The position numbers were made by a program, and so were the translations under genes. A DNA stretch of 64,000 nucleotides, taken from Panicum virgatum (lineage: Eukaryota; Streptophyta; Magnoliopsida; Poales; Poaceae). Position 1 is the first letter of the stretch, and each line of letters opens with the position of its first letter. The stretch lies in contig NC_053146.1 in the NCBI RefSeq assembly GCF_016808335.1, positions 6,177,015-6,241,014 of the forward strand. Reading direction: 5' to 3'. The notes beneath the pieces are model-generated. The model worked only from the letters and a program-made list of their open reading frames with translations, did no database searches and was not told the DNA's origin. Positions 41,896 through 54,420 of the stretch are shown here, piece by piece.

Positions 41896-44800
41896 ATGGC
41901 GGAGGTACTGGCCACCATGGTGGTCGGGCCGCTGGTGTCCATGGTGAAGGACAAGGCCTCCAGCTACCTCCTGGACCAGTACAAGGTGATGGAGGGAATG
42001 GAGGAGCAGCACAAGCTTCTCAAGCGCAAGCTGCCGGCCATCCTGGACGTCATCACCGACGCCGAGGAGCAGGCAGCAGCGAAGAGAGAAGGGGCGAAAG
42101 TTTGGCTCGAGGAGGTCCGCAAGGTTGCCTACCAGGCGAATGATGTCCTAGACGGATTCAAGTACGAGGCGCTGCGCCGCAAAGCCAAGAAGGAGGGGCA
42201 CTACAAGGCACTCGGCATGGATGTAATAAAGCTCTTCCCTTCTCACAACCGTATTGTTTTCCGTCACAAAATGGCAAACAAGCTCCGTATGATCTTGCAA
42301 GAAATTGATGTCCTCATCGCAGAGATGAATGCATTTAGGTTCAAATTCAAACCAGGGACACCAGAGCCCACAAATTATTTGAGGCAGAGTAATTCTGATA
42401 TCATCGACCCAACAAATATTGTCAGCAGATCGAGAGATGATGAGAAGAAGGCGGTTGTTTGTACATTGCTTGCTCAAGTCGGCAATGAGAATCTCACGGT
42501 CCTTCCAATCGTTGGAATGGGGGGATTGGGCAAGACCACCTTGGCACAGCTCATTTACAATGACCCTGAAATCAGGAAGCATTTCGAGTTACGGCTTTGG
42601 GTGTGTGTCTCTGATAACTTTGATGTGGATTCCCTCGCTGATAGAATAGTGAAAGAGAATGGTTGTAAAACAAAAGGAAGTTCAGCACTGGAGAAGCTTC
42701 AAAACGCAGTGAGTGGGAAGAGGTACCTCCTCGTATTGGATGATGTCTGGAACCATGATGAGCACAAGTGGGAAAGGCTGAAGTCCTACCTTCAACATGG
42801 TGGTAGAGGTAGCTCACTGCTAACAACAACCCGTGATGACAAAGTTGCTCAGCTAATGGGTACAACAGAAGCCAACAATCTCAAGAGCTTGGATGAAATC
42901 TACATAAAGGAAATTATTGAGACAAAAGCATTCGGTTCAAAACAAGTAGAGCAAAGGCCTCGTGAACTAGTTGAAATGGTTGGTGACATAGTGAAGAGAT
43001 GTTCTGGCTCTCCTTTGGCTGCCACAGCTTTGGGCTCTGTACTACGTACCAAGACCAGCAAGCAAGAATGGGAAGGTATACTAAATAGAAGCATGATTTG
43101 TGATGAGGAAAATGGAATTTTACCAGTACTTAAACTCAGTTACAATTGCTTGCCGTCATATATGCGGCAATGCTTTGCTTTTTGTGCTATGTTTCCACAG
43201 GATTATGAGATTGATGTGCAAAGTCTAATCCACCTATGGATGGCCAATGGTTTTATCCCAGAGCAACCAGGAGTGTGTCATGAAACCATTGGAGAAAAAA
43301 TTTTCAATGAGCTGAAGTCGAGGTCGTTTTTTCAGGATTTGAAAAGCGTCCCATTTGACAAAAGAATTTCTACTTCTGCAAGGAGTACGAACATGTATTG
43401 TTCTAGAATTACTTGTAAGATCCACGACCTTATGCATGATGTTGCAGAATCTGCTATGGGAAAAGAATGTGCTGCAATAACTACACGCCCGAGCCAAAGT
43501 GAGGGTGCTCTTCATTCAACTCGTCATTTGTATTTATCAGTCAATCGACCAGAAAATCATCTGAATGCTTCCCCAGAGAAAGGATCTCCAGCTTTCCAAA
43601 CATTGATATGTGATGGATATGTAAAAGAAGATATGAAGATCTTATCAAAATACAACTCTATTAGAGCATTAAAGATCGATCGGGGCTCATTCCTAAGGCC
43701 GAAATATCTTCATCACCTGAGGTATCTTGATCTCTCAGGAAGTGATATTGAAGCACTTCCTGAAGACATCAGCATCCTGTATCATCTGCAAACACTCAAC
43801 CTTTCTGATTGCCGTGTTCTTCAGCGACTTCCAAAGGAACTGAAGTATTTGACTTCCCTCCGTCACCTCTACACTCACAAATGTCCAAAGTTGAAAAGCA
43901 TGCCCGCAGAGCTCGGACACCTCTCTTGCCTGCAGACACTCACATGCTTTGTTGTAGGTACTGACACCAGTTGCAGTAATGTGAGAGAGCTGCAGAATTT
44001 GGACCTTGGTGGTAGACTAGAGCTAAGACAGCTCGAAAATGTCGCAAGAGCAGATGTTGTAGAAGCAGCAGGACTTGGAAATAAGAAAAAACTGACCGAA
44101 CTGGAGTTAGTATGGACTGATAATGACCAGCAGGCACAGAATAATAATCATAAAGAGGTGGTGCTAGGTCTCAAACCTCATGATGGGCTGAAGGCCCTAA
44201 GGATATATTCATGTGGGAGTAGTACTTTTCCATCATGGATGAATATGTTGAATGGCATGGTGGAGTTTACGTTATGTAGTTGCGAAAAGCTCGAGAAGCT
44301 TCCTGCACTCTGGCAGTTACCAGTTCTGGAAATTCTTCAGCTGGAAGAATTGCCGAGTTTACATTGTTTGTGCAGCGGTGGTACTACACCTGTCACATTT
44401 CCGAAACTGAGGGTGCTTACCTTGTTTAAGATGGAAAAATTTGAGGCATGGTGGGACACAGATGTGGTGCAAGGAGAAGAGCTGATATTTCCCAAGGTTG
44501 AGGAGCTGGATATCTTTTGGTGTGGAGGTTTGACTGCATTACCAAAAGCAGTGCCAGTGATTACGGAATCATCTGGCGGAGTTAACACTAAGTGCCGCTC
44601 CGCATTTCCAGAACTGAGAAAAATGATGTTAAATGATTTGAATATGTTTGACAGGTGGGAGGCAGTCGAAGGAAATCTAGGAGAAGGGGTAACATTTCCT
44701 CGGCTCGAGGAACTGTACATCAGCCATTGTGCAAGCCTCAGTGCACTACCAAAAGGGTCGTTATTGGTTAAACAATCATTTGGCGGAGCTGAAACTGTGT

Positions 44801-47053
44801 GCCCCCGCTCTGCATTTCCAGCACTAAGGAAACTAGACTTAGATGATTTGTCGGCCCTTGAGAGGTGGGGGGCAGCCGAAGGAACTCCGGGAGAAGAGGT
44901 AACATTTCCTGTGCTGGAGAAGTTGGGCATTGATGACTGCCCGAAGCTGACTGATCTACCTGAAGCGCCGAAGCTAAGTGAATTAGGCATACGAGGACGT
45001 GATCAACATATGTCCCTACAGGCAGCTAGCAGATACATTCCTTCACTGTCCATTCTGCGTCTGGACGTGTCACCCGATGACGCGGAAACAACATTGCTGC
45101 ATGTCAAGCAGAAATGGAATCATAAACTCCCCTTGGCAACTATGTCGTTAGGTAGGTGCGACCTTCTGTTCTCATCCCACTCAATTTGGGCAAGTTTTGC
45201 ACGGCTAGTAGATTTGACAATTTGGGATTGCGACGCTCTTGTCTACTGGCCAGAAAACGTGTTCCAGGTCCTGGTATCCCTGAGGGAGTTATCGATTGGG
45301 AGATGCAGCAAACTGACAGGACGCACACAAGCTTCTGGCGAGCAATCTGCTCCAGGACGGGATGGACTCCTGCCGCATCTGGAGTCTCTATTCATAAAAG
45401 ATTGCGCATCTTTGGTAGAGGTCCCCAACCTGCCGGCATCTCTCAAGGGATTAGTGATTTACTGCTGCAGTGATAATGTCAAGTCCATCGTATTCGGTCA
45501 GCAGGAGGACACAAGGTTGGCGAGGGGAGAAGGTGTTGTACAGCTGGACACATCATCATCAATTCCAGGGTCCAGCAGTCGTGAGGCCACAACGTCTACA
45601 GCTGTACTGAAGCTGTCATCAGCAGCCAACCATCGCTTCTTTCCATGCCTAGAATATCTGAACCTTGTGTACTGCCGTGGTTTGTCTGAGGTTGCCAATC
45701 TTCCTCCGTCTATCAAGACCTTGTTCATTGCTGACTGCGGCAATCTTCAATCCTTATCAGGACAGCTAGGTGACATCCAAAAATTAACTATTCACTCATG
45801 CAGTCTGTTGGAATCACTGGATTCTTGCTTAGGAGAGCTCCGGTCGCTGGAAGAACTCGAGCTTTATGATTGCAAAAGCCTGGTATCCTTACCGGATGGG
45901 CCTCAAGCATACTCATCCCTTAGATTTCTTGGGATTAAACATTGTGATGGTGTGAAGTCGCTCCCGCCGAGCCTACAGAGCCTCTTGGGTTGCCTCGAGC
46001 TGGGAATTCTAGATGCCCGTTATGAAGGTAATATCTACTAGTTTCCTTGTTTCTTTTAACAAAATGATCAGGAGCTTAATTGGTGTTGTCTAAAACGTAA
46101 CTCTCCACTTAAATATTCTATTAGTTATTACAAGATGAGATATAATTTAGTGATAAACTTTTACGAGAGTCATGTTTAGAACCTCTAGAGATATCCATTG
46201 GTGATAGTACATTATCGGCACCACTAAATCCATTAACTTTTGGATATTGCACATTCAAGTTATCTAAACACGTAAATTTAGGCACCAGCATCCTGCACTT
46301 TACTATAGCCATCCATATATATCTCTTTTTCTTGTTGTCCCTACAAAGGAATTAAAATATAAGATGATCTTTGCCCTTCACTTTTTTGACTATGGTTGCT
46401 AATTCGGATAGTGTAAAATCAATCATCATCCTTTAGTCATATATTAAATTAAGCATTCCATCACAGAATTAATGCGGCAAAATCATATATTAGTTTTTAT
46501 CCAAGTCCCTTGGTGAATTAACATTTCCACGGTCCTTTGAACTGATATTATATGATAGCACAGTGCTCTGTGATCAATTTCCCTTTTAGCGTCTGATTTG
46601 GATCAGCTTACATTTAGAGAACCAATAAAAGTGGCATTTATCCTAAGGTTACTCTGCAAATTCACTAGCTTCATTGCATATAGTTCGAGTATGTGTGGTT
46701 TTCTTTACTTGCCTTTTGCCTTTGTACATAAACAATAATTTCCTTCATAACTTTTACTATTGGATACTCCCTCCATTCTAAATTATTAATCGTTTTGGTT
46801 TTACTAGTTACAAAGTTTTTGTTGTACATCTAGATATATATTATGACTAGTTGCACAACAAAATCTATGCATCAATAACTAATAATTTGAGATGGAAGGA
46901 GTACCATAGTGTATTCTCATGTATATATACTTTCTAATTTCGTGTTCATTTGCATGCATAAATTCTAATATATATCATCTATGATCATGGCCTGATCTAC
47001 CAGAACCGAAGACCCGGAAATGTGCAATGAGGAGCCTGGCGTGCTTGAAATAG
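41896..47053 (+). CDS. NLR-2: intact CC-NBS-LRR resistance-gene analogue
   Basis: Exon 1 is 41896-46027 and exon 2 is 47004-47053; donor GAAG|GTAATA, acceptor CTACCAG|AACCG. The predicted protein is 1393 aa, with a last exon adding PKTRKCAMRSLACLK. The ATG at 41896 was chosen over the in-frame one at 41869 because [10 protein letters not shown] is shared with both paralogues. Domains: Rx-type coiled coil about 1-150, with the EDVID-equivalent reading 'NDVLDGFKYEAL' (NLR-1 and NLR-3 have DEF). NB-ARC: P-loop [10 protein letters not shown] 206-215, '[13 protein letters not shown]', kinase-2 [10 protein letters not shown] 276-285, '[12 protein letters not shown]', GLPL-like 'GSPLA', 'CFAFCAMFPQDY', and MHD motif IHDLMHD 509-515. 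About 860 residues of irregular LRRs follow. The family acts as an intracellular, nucleotide-switched immune receptor. The unusual GSPLA and LLTTTR motifs are shared with NLR-1, so they are family traits. It is the only complete member here. Confidence 0.9.
46767..46901. mobile_element. Stowaway MITE in the last intron of NLR-2
   Basis: It is flanked by TA (46765-46766, 46902-46903), with ends 'ctccctccattctaaatta' and 'taatttgagatggaaggag'. It is 135 bp and orthologous in position to 39522-39617. Confidence 0.75.
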
Positions 47054-48419
47054 GAGATTGAGAACCCGACGAAAGTTCTCACAAGGTTTGTAATATTAGT
47101 GCTCTTGATGATTGACTTCAAAGATTCGACCTCCTAATATATTTATGCTGACTCCCAATGACGTGTGACTTCCTTGTAGGATCGAATTACCAGACCTGCA
47201 AATCATGGATTATTGTGACCATGCGTATAACATGCACTTTTCTGAAGATGATCTCCAGTGAACTCAAGCGGAAATCCATGACTTTAAGCAGATAACAAGT
47301 CCCGGATCATAAGCTGAAGAATTTAGCATATATAGCTCCATGCTCCAGTACGTCCTTTATCATCCTTCTTCAAGCCGAAGTGCTTGATTTTGAGCAGAAG
47401 ACAAAGTCCCAGACTGCAAGCTGAAGAATTTGTAGCATTTGGAGCTCCATGCTCCAGCTTTTTATCCTTTTTTTTTTCTGTTTTAAACTATGACGTGTTT
47501 GAGCTCGTTTCTGCTCCAGCACCAGCGAAACAGAACTAGCGCTTCATTTTATGATGTGTTTTTCTGCATGACCGCAGAAGGTACTTGCCATAGAATGGTC
47601 AACAGTCCGACATACTCCTGTTGTTCGACATGCTGCTTGATATGAACTCAATAGCGTGAGGGTGGGTCCTGCAAGGCTTTGGATTGCACGCTGGGCAGAG
47701 GTCTCATTCTCGAGCCCTGTTTTCTTCGTCTTTCAGAAAAAAAGGGTCTGTTTCTTCAAAATTACATCCTGCCGCAACATTTCTGTGTTTGTCTTTTTTT
47801 TTTCATTGCCGGTATTGTCTAAAGTGGCTATGGTCGCAAGAAGATTGCGGATTTAATTATATTTTTCTTTTTCGGCTATTGACTGTGTTTTTCTTAATAT
47901 AAATGAAGTAAGAGACGCCTTTTCATAAAAAAAACTTAGTTCGATTTGGTTTGAATAGCATATTATTTAATTGTTAACCATATTTAGTAGTCTTCGTTTT
48001 AAATTGTAAGTCATTCTAATTTTCTTAAAAAGTCAAAATATTTTAAATTTAACCAAGTTTATACAATAAAATACTAATATTTATAAGTATCATTAAATAT
48101 AACTTTTATAGTAGATATAAATTTTTATAATCTTTTCTATAATTTTTTATCAATTATGAAAATTGTTGACTTTTAGAAAAGTTGGAATAACTTCCATTTC
48201 AAATGGAGGGAGTACAGCACAAACTAATAAAGCTAATTTTAATGGAAGTGTCATGAATATTAAATATCATACCATATTAATAAATTTGCTAATGCGATAG
48301 AATTATTTACGACAGACAGAGGAGAAGGGTGACGAGACGATAGAGTGCCGCCACCGTCACAATACGGTACAATTACCCCGCGCAGGCGATAAAGGACAGA
48401 ACTGCCAACTCACCCCGCC
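47054..48419. other. NLR-2 3' flank
   Basis: To about 47830 this is paralogous to the NLR-1 3' flank. The rest is AT rich and contains the Stowaway element at 47990-48212. No open frame of interest is seen. Confidence 0.6.
47990..48212. mobile_element. Stowaway-type MITE
   Basis: It is flanked by TA (47988-47989, 48213-48214), with ends 'gtcttcgttttaaattgtaa' and 'catttcaaatggagggag'. It is 223 bp, AT rich, with inverted repeats ('aaagtcaaaatatttt', 'gttgacttttagaaaag') and no coding capacity. Confidence 0.65.
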
Positions 48420-48514
48420 ACGTCACGCTCCCGCGGCGGCTCTCCCCAAGCGAGCTCGTCACCCGCCTCGCAATCTCCGCCATGGCGCCACCCCATCGAA
48501 GATTGTCACATGCC
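48420..48514 (+). pseudogene. possible 5' UTR and first codons of the pyruvate kinase gene
   Basis: Just before the hAT terminus the sequence becomes GC rich and ends 'ctccgccATGGCGCCACC' with ATG at 48482. This is a strong grass-type start context, followed by 11 sense codons before the element begins. This could be the original start of the truncated pyruvate kinase gene downstream, left behind on the far side of the hAT insertion. Position and composition are the only support. Confidence 0.3.
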
Positions 48515-51072
48515 TAGGGTTTACAAAACCGGTCGGTTTTCGCCGGTTTTCAGCGAAATTTACCATTTTCGGTATGGGGCGGGAACCGGTTTTCGATGGT
48601 ATTTCGGAGGATTTCGTTCCAAATTTTAAAAATTCAAAAAAATTTATATAAATTTTGAAAAAAATTATGATAAAAAACTAGAGGTTCATATGAGCTTATT
48701 GATATGGTGCATGATAAAAAACATGGAGATTTGGTCAGTGAAATAATTTTTTTCTTTGCAGACCCGCAATGAGACCCGAAACCCGTTATGCAAACGGACC
48801 CGTTAGCGGTTTTGGATGCCTTATCCATTCGGAGGGGCGCTTGGGACCGAGCAGAGCCATCCACTCACGAGACTACGAGAGAGCAGCCGTGTGTGAGTTC
48901 CCCCTCGCTCCCTGTCCAAAGGGCGCTGCGCCGCCGCTCGATCCGGCCCCCAAGCACCGGTTTTCGCCGGATCCGCGCCGGTTTCCGACCGGGAAATGGC
49001 GGTTTTCGGCGGGAAGCGGCAGCGGCGCACGCGGGCGGGAGCAGCGGGCGGGAAGGGCGCCGGCGCCACGGGTTTTCGCCGGTTTTCGGCCGGATTTCGG
49101 CCGGGAAACAGCGGTTTTCGGCGGGAAGCGGCAGCGGGCGGGAAGGGCACCGGCGCCACCAGTTTTCGCCGGATTTCGGGCGGGCCGAAATCCGGCGTCT
49201 GGGATCCGGAAAACACTGTGTGAGCTCCTAACTTTCATCGATTTGTTCGATTTACGGTTCATAGCAGTAGAGATAAATTTGTTGACCTCATAATCAGGAT
49301 GTTTGAAATGTTTATTGCTGTTCATAGCAGTTCATAGCCGTGTGAGCTCCCTAATTTATGGATTTAGTGCTATTTGAAATGTTTAGGATTTGAATTGTTT
49401 AGGATTTGAGCTCATAACCAGGAAGTGTTGCCGTCATTAATTTCTTTTATAAACACACATAGCATAATGGTGTGCTAATATTGCCTCTAAATCCTAGTGA
49501 ATTAGGGAGACGTTATTTTTTTAGCTACTTTGTTGTATTTAGATAATGGTATGATAATATTGTATTTAGAATATGGTACACTGTAATAGTGTAATGTGTA
49601 AGCATTATTTGGTCCATGGTTCTCATGAAATCAAATGTTGAAATTTATTTACAGTATACTGTGTTCGTTTTGCATATTTGCAGCAGGATGGGTGACCTAG
49701 TGTGGGAGCATGGACAGAAGATTGATGCTGGTTTCAAGTGTAAGTACTGACATATGACAAAGGGTGGTGGTGGGACAACTCGGTTTAAGGAGCACCTAGC
49801 ACAAAGGGGAAAGGATGTGAGGGAATGTCCTTCGGTTCCTCTTGAGGTGAAGACATTCTTTAATCGTGAGTTAGACAAGGTGAAGGCAAAGAAGGCAGCT
49901 AGGGAGCGAGAGAGGTTGAGGCAGCAGGCATCGGCGGCAAGAGGCAATGCCATTGATGTAGATGAGGATGCTGGGGTTGATTCTGACCTGCAAGCTGCTA
50001 TGGAGCAGTCAAGGATGGAGTACGAGTTCAGAGAGAGGGCTGGTTCACGGTACGAGAGGGGTGCTGGGAGTGGATCAGGTGGCGGTGGTGGCTCGAGTGT
50101 AGGACAGGGACCACTCCCACGGATGTTCTCCAGGAGTCGTTCACACGTGCCAGAGCGGGTAAGAGATTACAATCTAGCAACAAGCTCCGGCCCGAGGCAG
50201 CAAAGGATCGATACAGGCCCTTGGACTAGCAAGGGGAGGAGTTCGAAAGAAATACTTGGGAGGGCTTGGGCTAAGGCTTGCCACGCCGTTGGAATACCCG
50301 GCAGGAAGGTAGATGACCCTTACTTTAGGGCAGCCATCGGCAGGAAGGTAGATGACCCTTACTTTAGGGCAGCCATCATCGAGACCTAGAAGCAAGGTGT
50401 ACACATGTTTGCTGGAAGTCCATACTTTCCTTATGGTTTATCTCTCATGATTGTACTTTACTAACTGTTTGACTTGTAATACAGGTACCGGGATCAAATT
50501 GCCAATAGAAAGAGAGATTGATGGTAAATACCTGGAAGAAAATGTGAGACAGATCAAAGCGGAGATAGAGAAGTGGAAGAGTGAGTGGCTTGAATTTGGT
50601 GTGACAGTCATGTGTGATTCATGGACAGGGCCAACTCGGAAGAGCGTCATCAACTTCTTGGTTTATTGCAATGGCATTATGTATTTCTGGAGTATTCACA
50701 GGATCATAAATTCTTACTGAAGGTATGTGTATGTCGATTGTCAACTATATGTTCACTTTGAATTGTTTTGTGGTTTCATCGATTTAGTCATATTTGGGGT
50801 ATACCATATTCATGGAGTGTCTAAACTGGCAGGAGATCAAAAAGGATGTTGACAGCATTAGGCCAGAAAATATTGTGCAAATCGTGACTGATAATGGCTC
50901 CAATTACAAGAAGGCTTGCAAGTTGTTGGGTAGGGAGTTCCCCCACATCGTCTGGTAGCCATGCCTTGCCCACACGATCAATCTCATGCTAAAGGATATT
51001 GGCAAGTGGCCCGATCATGAAGCAGTGATTGAAAGTGCACAGAGAATTTGTAGTTGGATGTATAACTCAAAC
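48515..51072 (+). mobile_element. hAT-family DNA transposon, 3'-truncated
   Basis: The left end is taken at 'tagggtttacaaaacc' (48515). It is followed, at 48530-49170, by many copies of CGGTTTTCG-like motifs in both orientations, typical of hAT subterminal transposase-binding repeats. A BED-finger/DUF659-type transposase follows. The homology stops at 51072, where pyruvate kinase coding sequence begins without a gap. The right terminal repeat and the flanking duplication are missing, so the 3' half of the element has been deleted. Confidence 0.7.
49688..51072 (+). pseudogene. hAT transposase fragment (BED zinc finger, DUF659 region)
   Basis: The ATG at 49688 gives 'MGDLVWEHGQKIDAGFKCKY', then TGA (49748-49750) where the second Cys of the BED finger is expected, then 'HMTKGGGGTTRFKEHLAQRG'. 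An acidic/Gly-rich linker follows. Next is a 13-residue segment GRKVDDPYFRAAI repeated twice (50300-50338, 50339-50377), and TAG at 50387. A second exon from about 50486 has 'EFGVTVMCDSWTGPTRKSVI' and 'INFLVYCNG', the DUF659 core. A third from about 50834 has 'IVQIVTDNGSNYKKACKLL', TAG at 50956, then '[20 protein letters not shown]'. The C-terminal dimerisation domain is absent. It is clearly non-functional, and its last 29 codons are in frame with pyruvate kinase. Confidence 0.8.
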
Positions 51073-54000
51073 GTGGCTCGCGTCAACATGTGCCACGGGG
51101 ACAGGGAGTGGCACCTGGGCGTCATCTGCGCCGTGCGGAGGCTCAACGAGGAGAAGGGCTTCGCCGTCGCCGTCATGATGGACACCGAGGGCAGCGAGAT
51201 CCACATGGGGGACCTCGGCGGCGCGGCCTCGGCCAAGGCGGAGGTGAGGTGCTGTGCCTGTTTGTAAGCTGCTGTCCGGTTGGACGTATTCGATGAAATG
51301 TGTTTGTTGCAATGCGGGTGAGAGAAAAAGGTTGTGGCAATGCCGACACTGTCGTCTCATACTTCTACAAAACCTAGCGAGCCAGGATTTCATAAAGAGT
51401 TCTTTCTCCATCGAATGTTTGGTTGATTTAGATTTTCAGCTCATGTTTGATATCATTATAGGAGGGAAAGCATTCAGATTGTTGTCGAACATTAGACTGT
51501 GAAAGTAACAGTCATTATCAAGGCTGTCAATGTAACTCAAATAAAGTGCTTGGTAAAAAAAACACCGTGTTACTATGCCAAAACGGAGATTGTCTCACAC
51601 TTCAGCTGTCTATTTTAAGTTTTTAACAATACAGTTAGAAGTTTGATTGTACACCTATTCAGTACTCCTTGTTTTTCTTAAGCAACATTATTTACTGAAT
51701 GATTTCCATTTTTTTCGTCATTAAAATATTCCTCACGTAATTAACAAATCCTATCACATTTGTTGGATTCCACAGGATGGAGAAGTCTGGACATTTAGCG
51801 TTAGAGCATTTGAATTGCCTCTCCCAGAACGAACTATTAATGTGAACTATGATGGGTTTGCTGAAGGTATTTAAGCTAGCCTATTTGTTGATGTTGTTCG
51901 TAGTTATTGTTCAGCGCCATAATTTTGCATCTAAATCCTACACAGATGTGAGAGTTGGTGATGAGCTTCTTGTGGATGGTGGAATGGCTAGATTTGAGGT
52001 GATTGAGAAGTTAGGACCTGACGTTAAGTGTTGCTGCACGGATCCTGGTTTATTGTTGCCACGTGCGAATCTTACATTCTGGCGTGATGGCATTATTGTC
52101 CGTGAGAGGAATGCTATGCTTCCTACAATTTCATCAAAGGTAAACACAGTAGCACAATAAATTTCTTGCTTTAATTACCAAAAGGCTGCAGAATTTTGTG
52201 AATCTATGCCACCCCTTGGTACTAGTAATGCATTGGAGTTACAGCTTTTTCTGTCAATACCATGGTCAGTTCAAAACATGGATTACTTACTTTAAAGCCT
52301 TATATTGTGCACTGAAGCTCATCTCTGGATATTTTTTATCAGCTATTTCTTAAGAAGGCTTCTACCACCTAGAGTTGTTTAATTGAAAAATGGAATCATC
52401 TAATAGCAGATACTAATATTATAAGTTTATAACAATGCTGCTCCTTTTCTTGTGACAACTTGTGCAGGATTGGCTTGACATAGACTTTGGAATTGCCGAA
52501 GGTGTAGATTTCATTGCCGTTTCATTTGTCAAGTTTGCAGAAGTAATTAAACATTTGAAAAGCTACATAGCTGCAAGGAGTCGTGGCAGGTACCAAGAGT
52601 ATAATTCTATACTGTTGTTTAAGTTTATGCTTTGTTGGAAAAACCATATTTGACATTATTAAACTGATAACGGGAGTTCCTAGAACTGTTCTGGATGCTT
52701 AGCCACTGTTGTTGTTTGGTTCCTGGTCAGTCCCAGATGATTACTCATATTGGTAGGGTTTTATTTGTACTCTAACCCCCAAAAAAATTCTGCCAGGGAT
52801 TTATTGGTTTCTAACTTTCTATGTAGTTAGTAGAGAAAACAGTGAATTAGCAAGCTATCCCCTTTCCGGTGTACCTCCTTTTTCAAATAATGCTGTGCCG
52901 CAATGTGATTCAGAGAAGAATAATAGGAACTATTCAAAATTGTATGGCCATCCTCAACCATAACTTGGTGTCATCTCTGTGCCCAAAAAACAGCACTTGG
53001 TGTCATCTCAGCACCTACATTCTTCTGCATGCATTAGAAAATTGTATGTTTATGCATCTCCTGTTTTTATTTGTAGTGCTACTGTTATTTTGCCATTGTA
53101 CGTCCATTTCATGTTTTGTGGTTAAAATTTAGTTAGTGACACACAGAGTTACCTACTTAGTCCCAAACGGCCAACATAATCAAACTTGCTATGATATCTT
53201 TTACACTTCAATTAATTGGGCCTTGCAAACATCCAAAGCAAAAAAAGGATTGCATAAGTTTTTCTTACTAGATGGGCTGGTATTGTGTTTCTGAAATGTT
53301 TCCTTCATTTCGTTGAACTTTGTTGGTTCCTCAGTCTAATGCTTTGTTGTATATGATCAGTGATATAGCAGTCCTTGTGAAAATCGAGAGCATTGACTCT
53401 TTAAAGAACCTGGAGGAGATCATCCGAGCATCAGATGGTGTCATGGTAGCCAGAGGGGATATGGGGGCACAGGTTCCCTTGGAGCAGGTCCCCTCAATAC
53501 AACAAAAGGTAGTTCAATTGTGCAGGCAGCTCAACAAGCCAGTCATTGTTGCTTCTCAGCTCCTCGATTCGATGATCGAGTATCCTACACCCACAAGGGC
53601 TGAAGTTGCCGATGTTTCTGAAGCTGTCCGCCAGCGCGCAGATGCTCTAATGCTTTCTGGTGGGTCAGCAATGGGGAGATGTCCAGAGAAGGCTCTTAGT
53701 GTTCTTAGGAGTGTTAGCCTCACGATTGAGAAGTGGTGGCGGGAGGAGAAGCGCCATGAGACACTGGAACTTCAAGGAGTTTCATCTTCCTTCTCTGACA
53801 AGATATCAGAAGAAATCTGCAATTCAACAGCTAAAATGGGTAAGTACTGCCACTACGTACTCAGTGCCTATGAAAATTATGTTGTCATAGCAAGTGATAT
53901 ATTCGACTGCTTTCATTTTCCTATTTTTGTCCATTATCTTGGTTGCTGGCAGAACATTCTGATTCCACTGCTTAGGAGATATGTCTAAGCAAAACTGATT

Positions 54001-54420
54001 TCATCTGTAGCTAACAGCTTGGGAGCAGACGCCGTTTTTGTTTTCACGAAGACTGGCCACATGGCCTCCCTGCTCTCACGATGCCGTCCTGATTGTCCTG
54101 TTTTCGACTTCACAACCTCAACGTCCGTCAGGAGACGGCTGAACCTCCAGTGGGGACTCATCCCCTTCCGCCTCAGCTTCTCCGACGACATGGAGAGCAA
54201 TCTGAACCACACCTTCTCCCTGCTCAAGGCCAGGGGCATGATCCAGTCAGGGGACCTGGTGATTGCTCTCTCCGACATGCTGCAGTCCATCCAGGTGATG
54301 AACACCCTGAGAAAGAGCCATTCATCTCCGTGTCACGTGATCCTCAATGAGATGATCAGATGCGATGGAGCACGTACTTTCGGTACCTTGAACTTGAAGG
54401 AGGACAGTTCCGTGCACTGA
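51073..54420 (+). pseudogene. plastid-type pyruvate kinase, 5'-truncated and fused to a hAT fragment
   Basis: Pyruvate kinase transfers phosphate from PEP to ADP; plant isozyme-A-like forms act in plastids. Exons read by eye: 51073-51243, 51776-51866, 51946-52139, 52468-52589, 53361-53839 and 54011-54420. All have GT/AG borders and compatible phases, giving 488 codons from '[14 protein letters not shown]' to 'LKEDSSVH'. Recognisable features are 'MMDTEGSEI', '[10 protein letters not shown]', '[21 protein letters not shown]', the active-site lobe '[12 protein letters not shown]', '[10 protein letters not shown]', and the regulatory C-domain '[15 protein letters not shown]'. The transit peptide and about the first third of the A domain are missing. 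The conserved LSGE(S/T)A motif reads LSGGSA. Exon borders are clean, so decay is limited. It might be transcribed from hAT or NLR-side sequence, but a working enzyme is unlikely. Confidence 0.85.
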
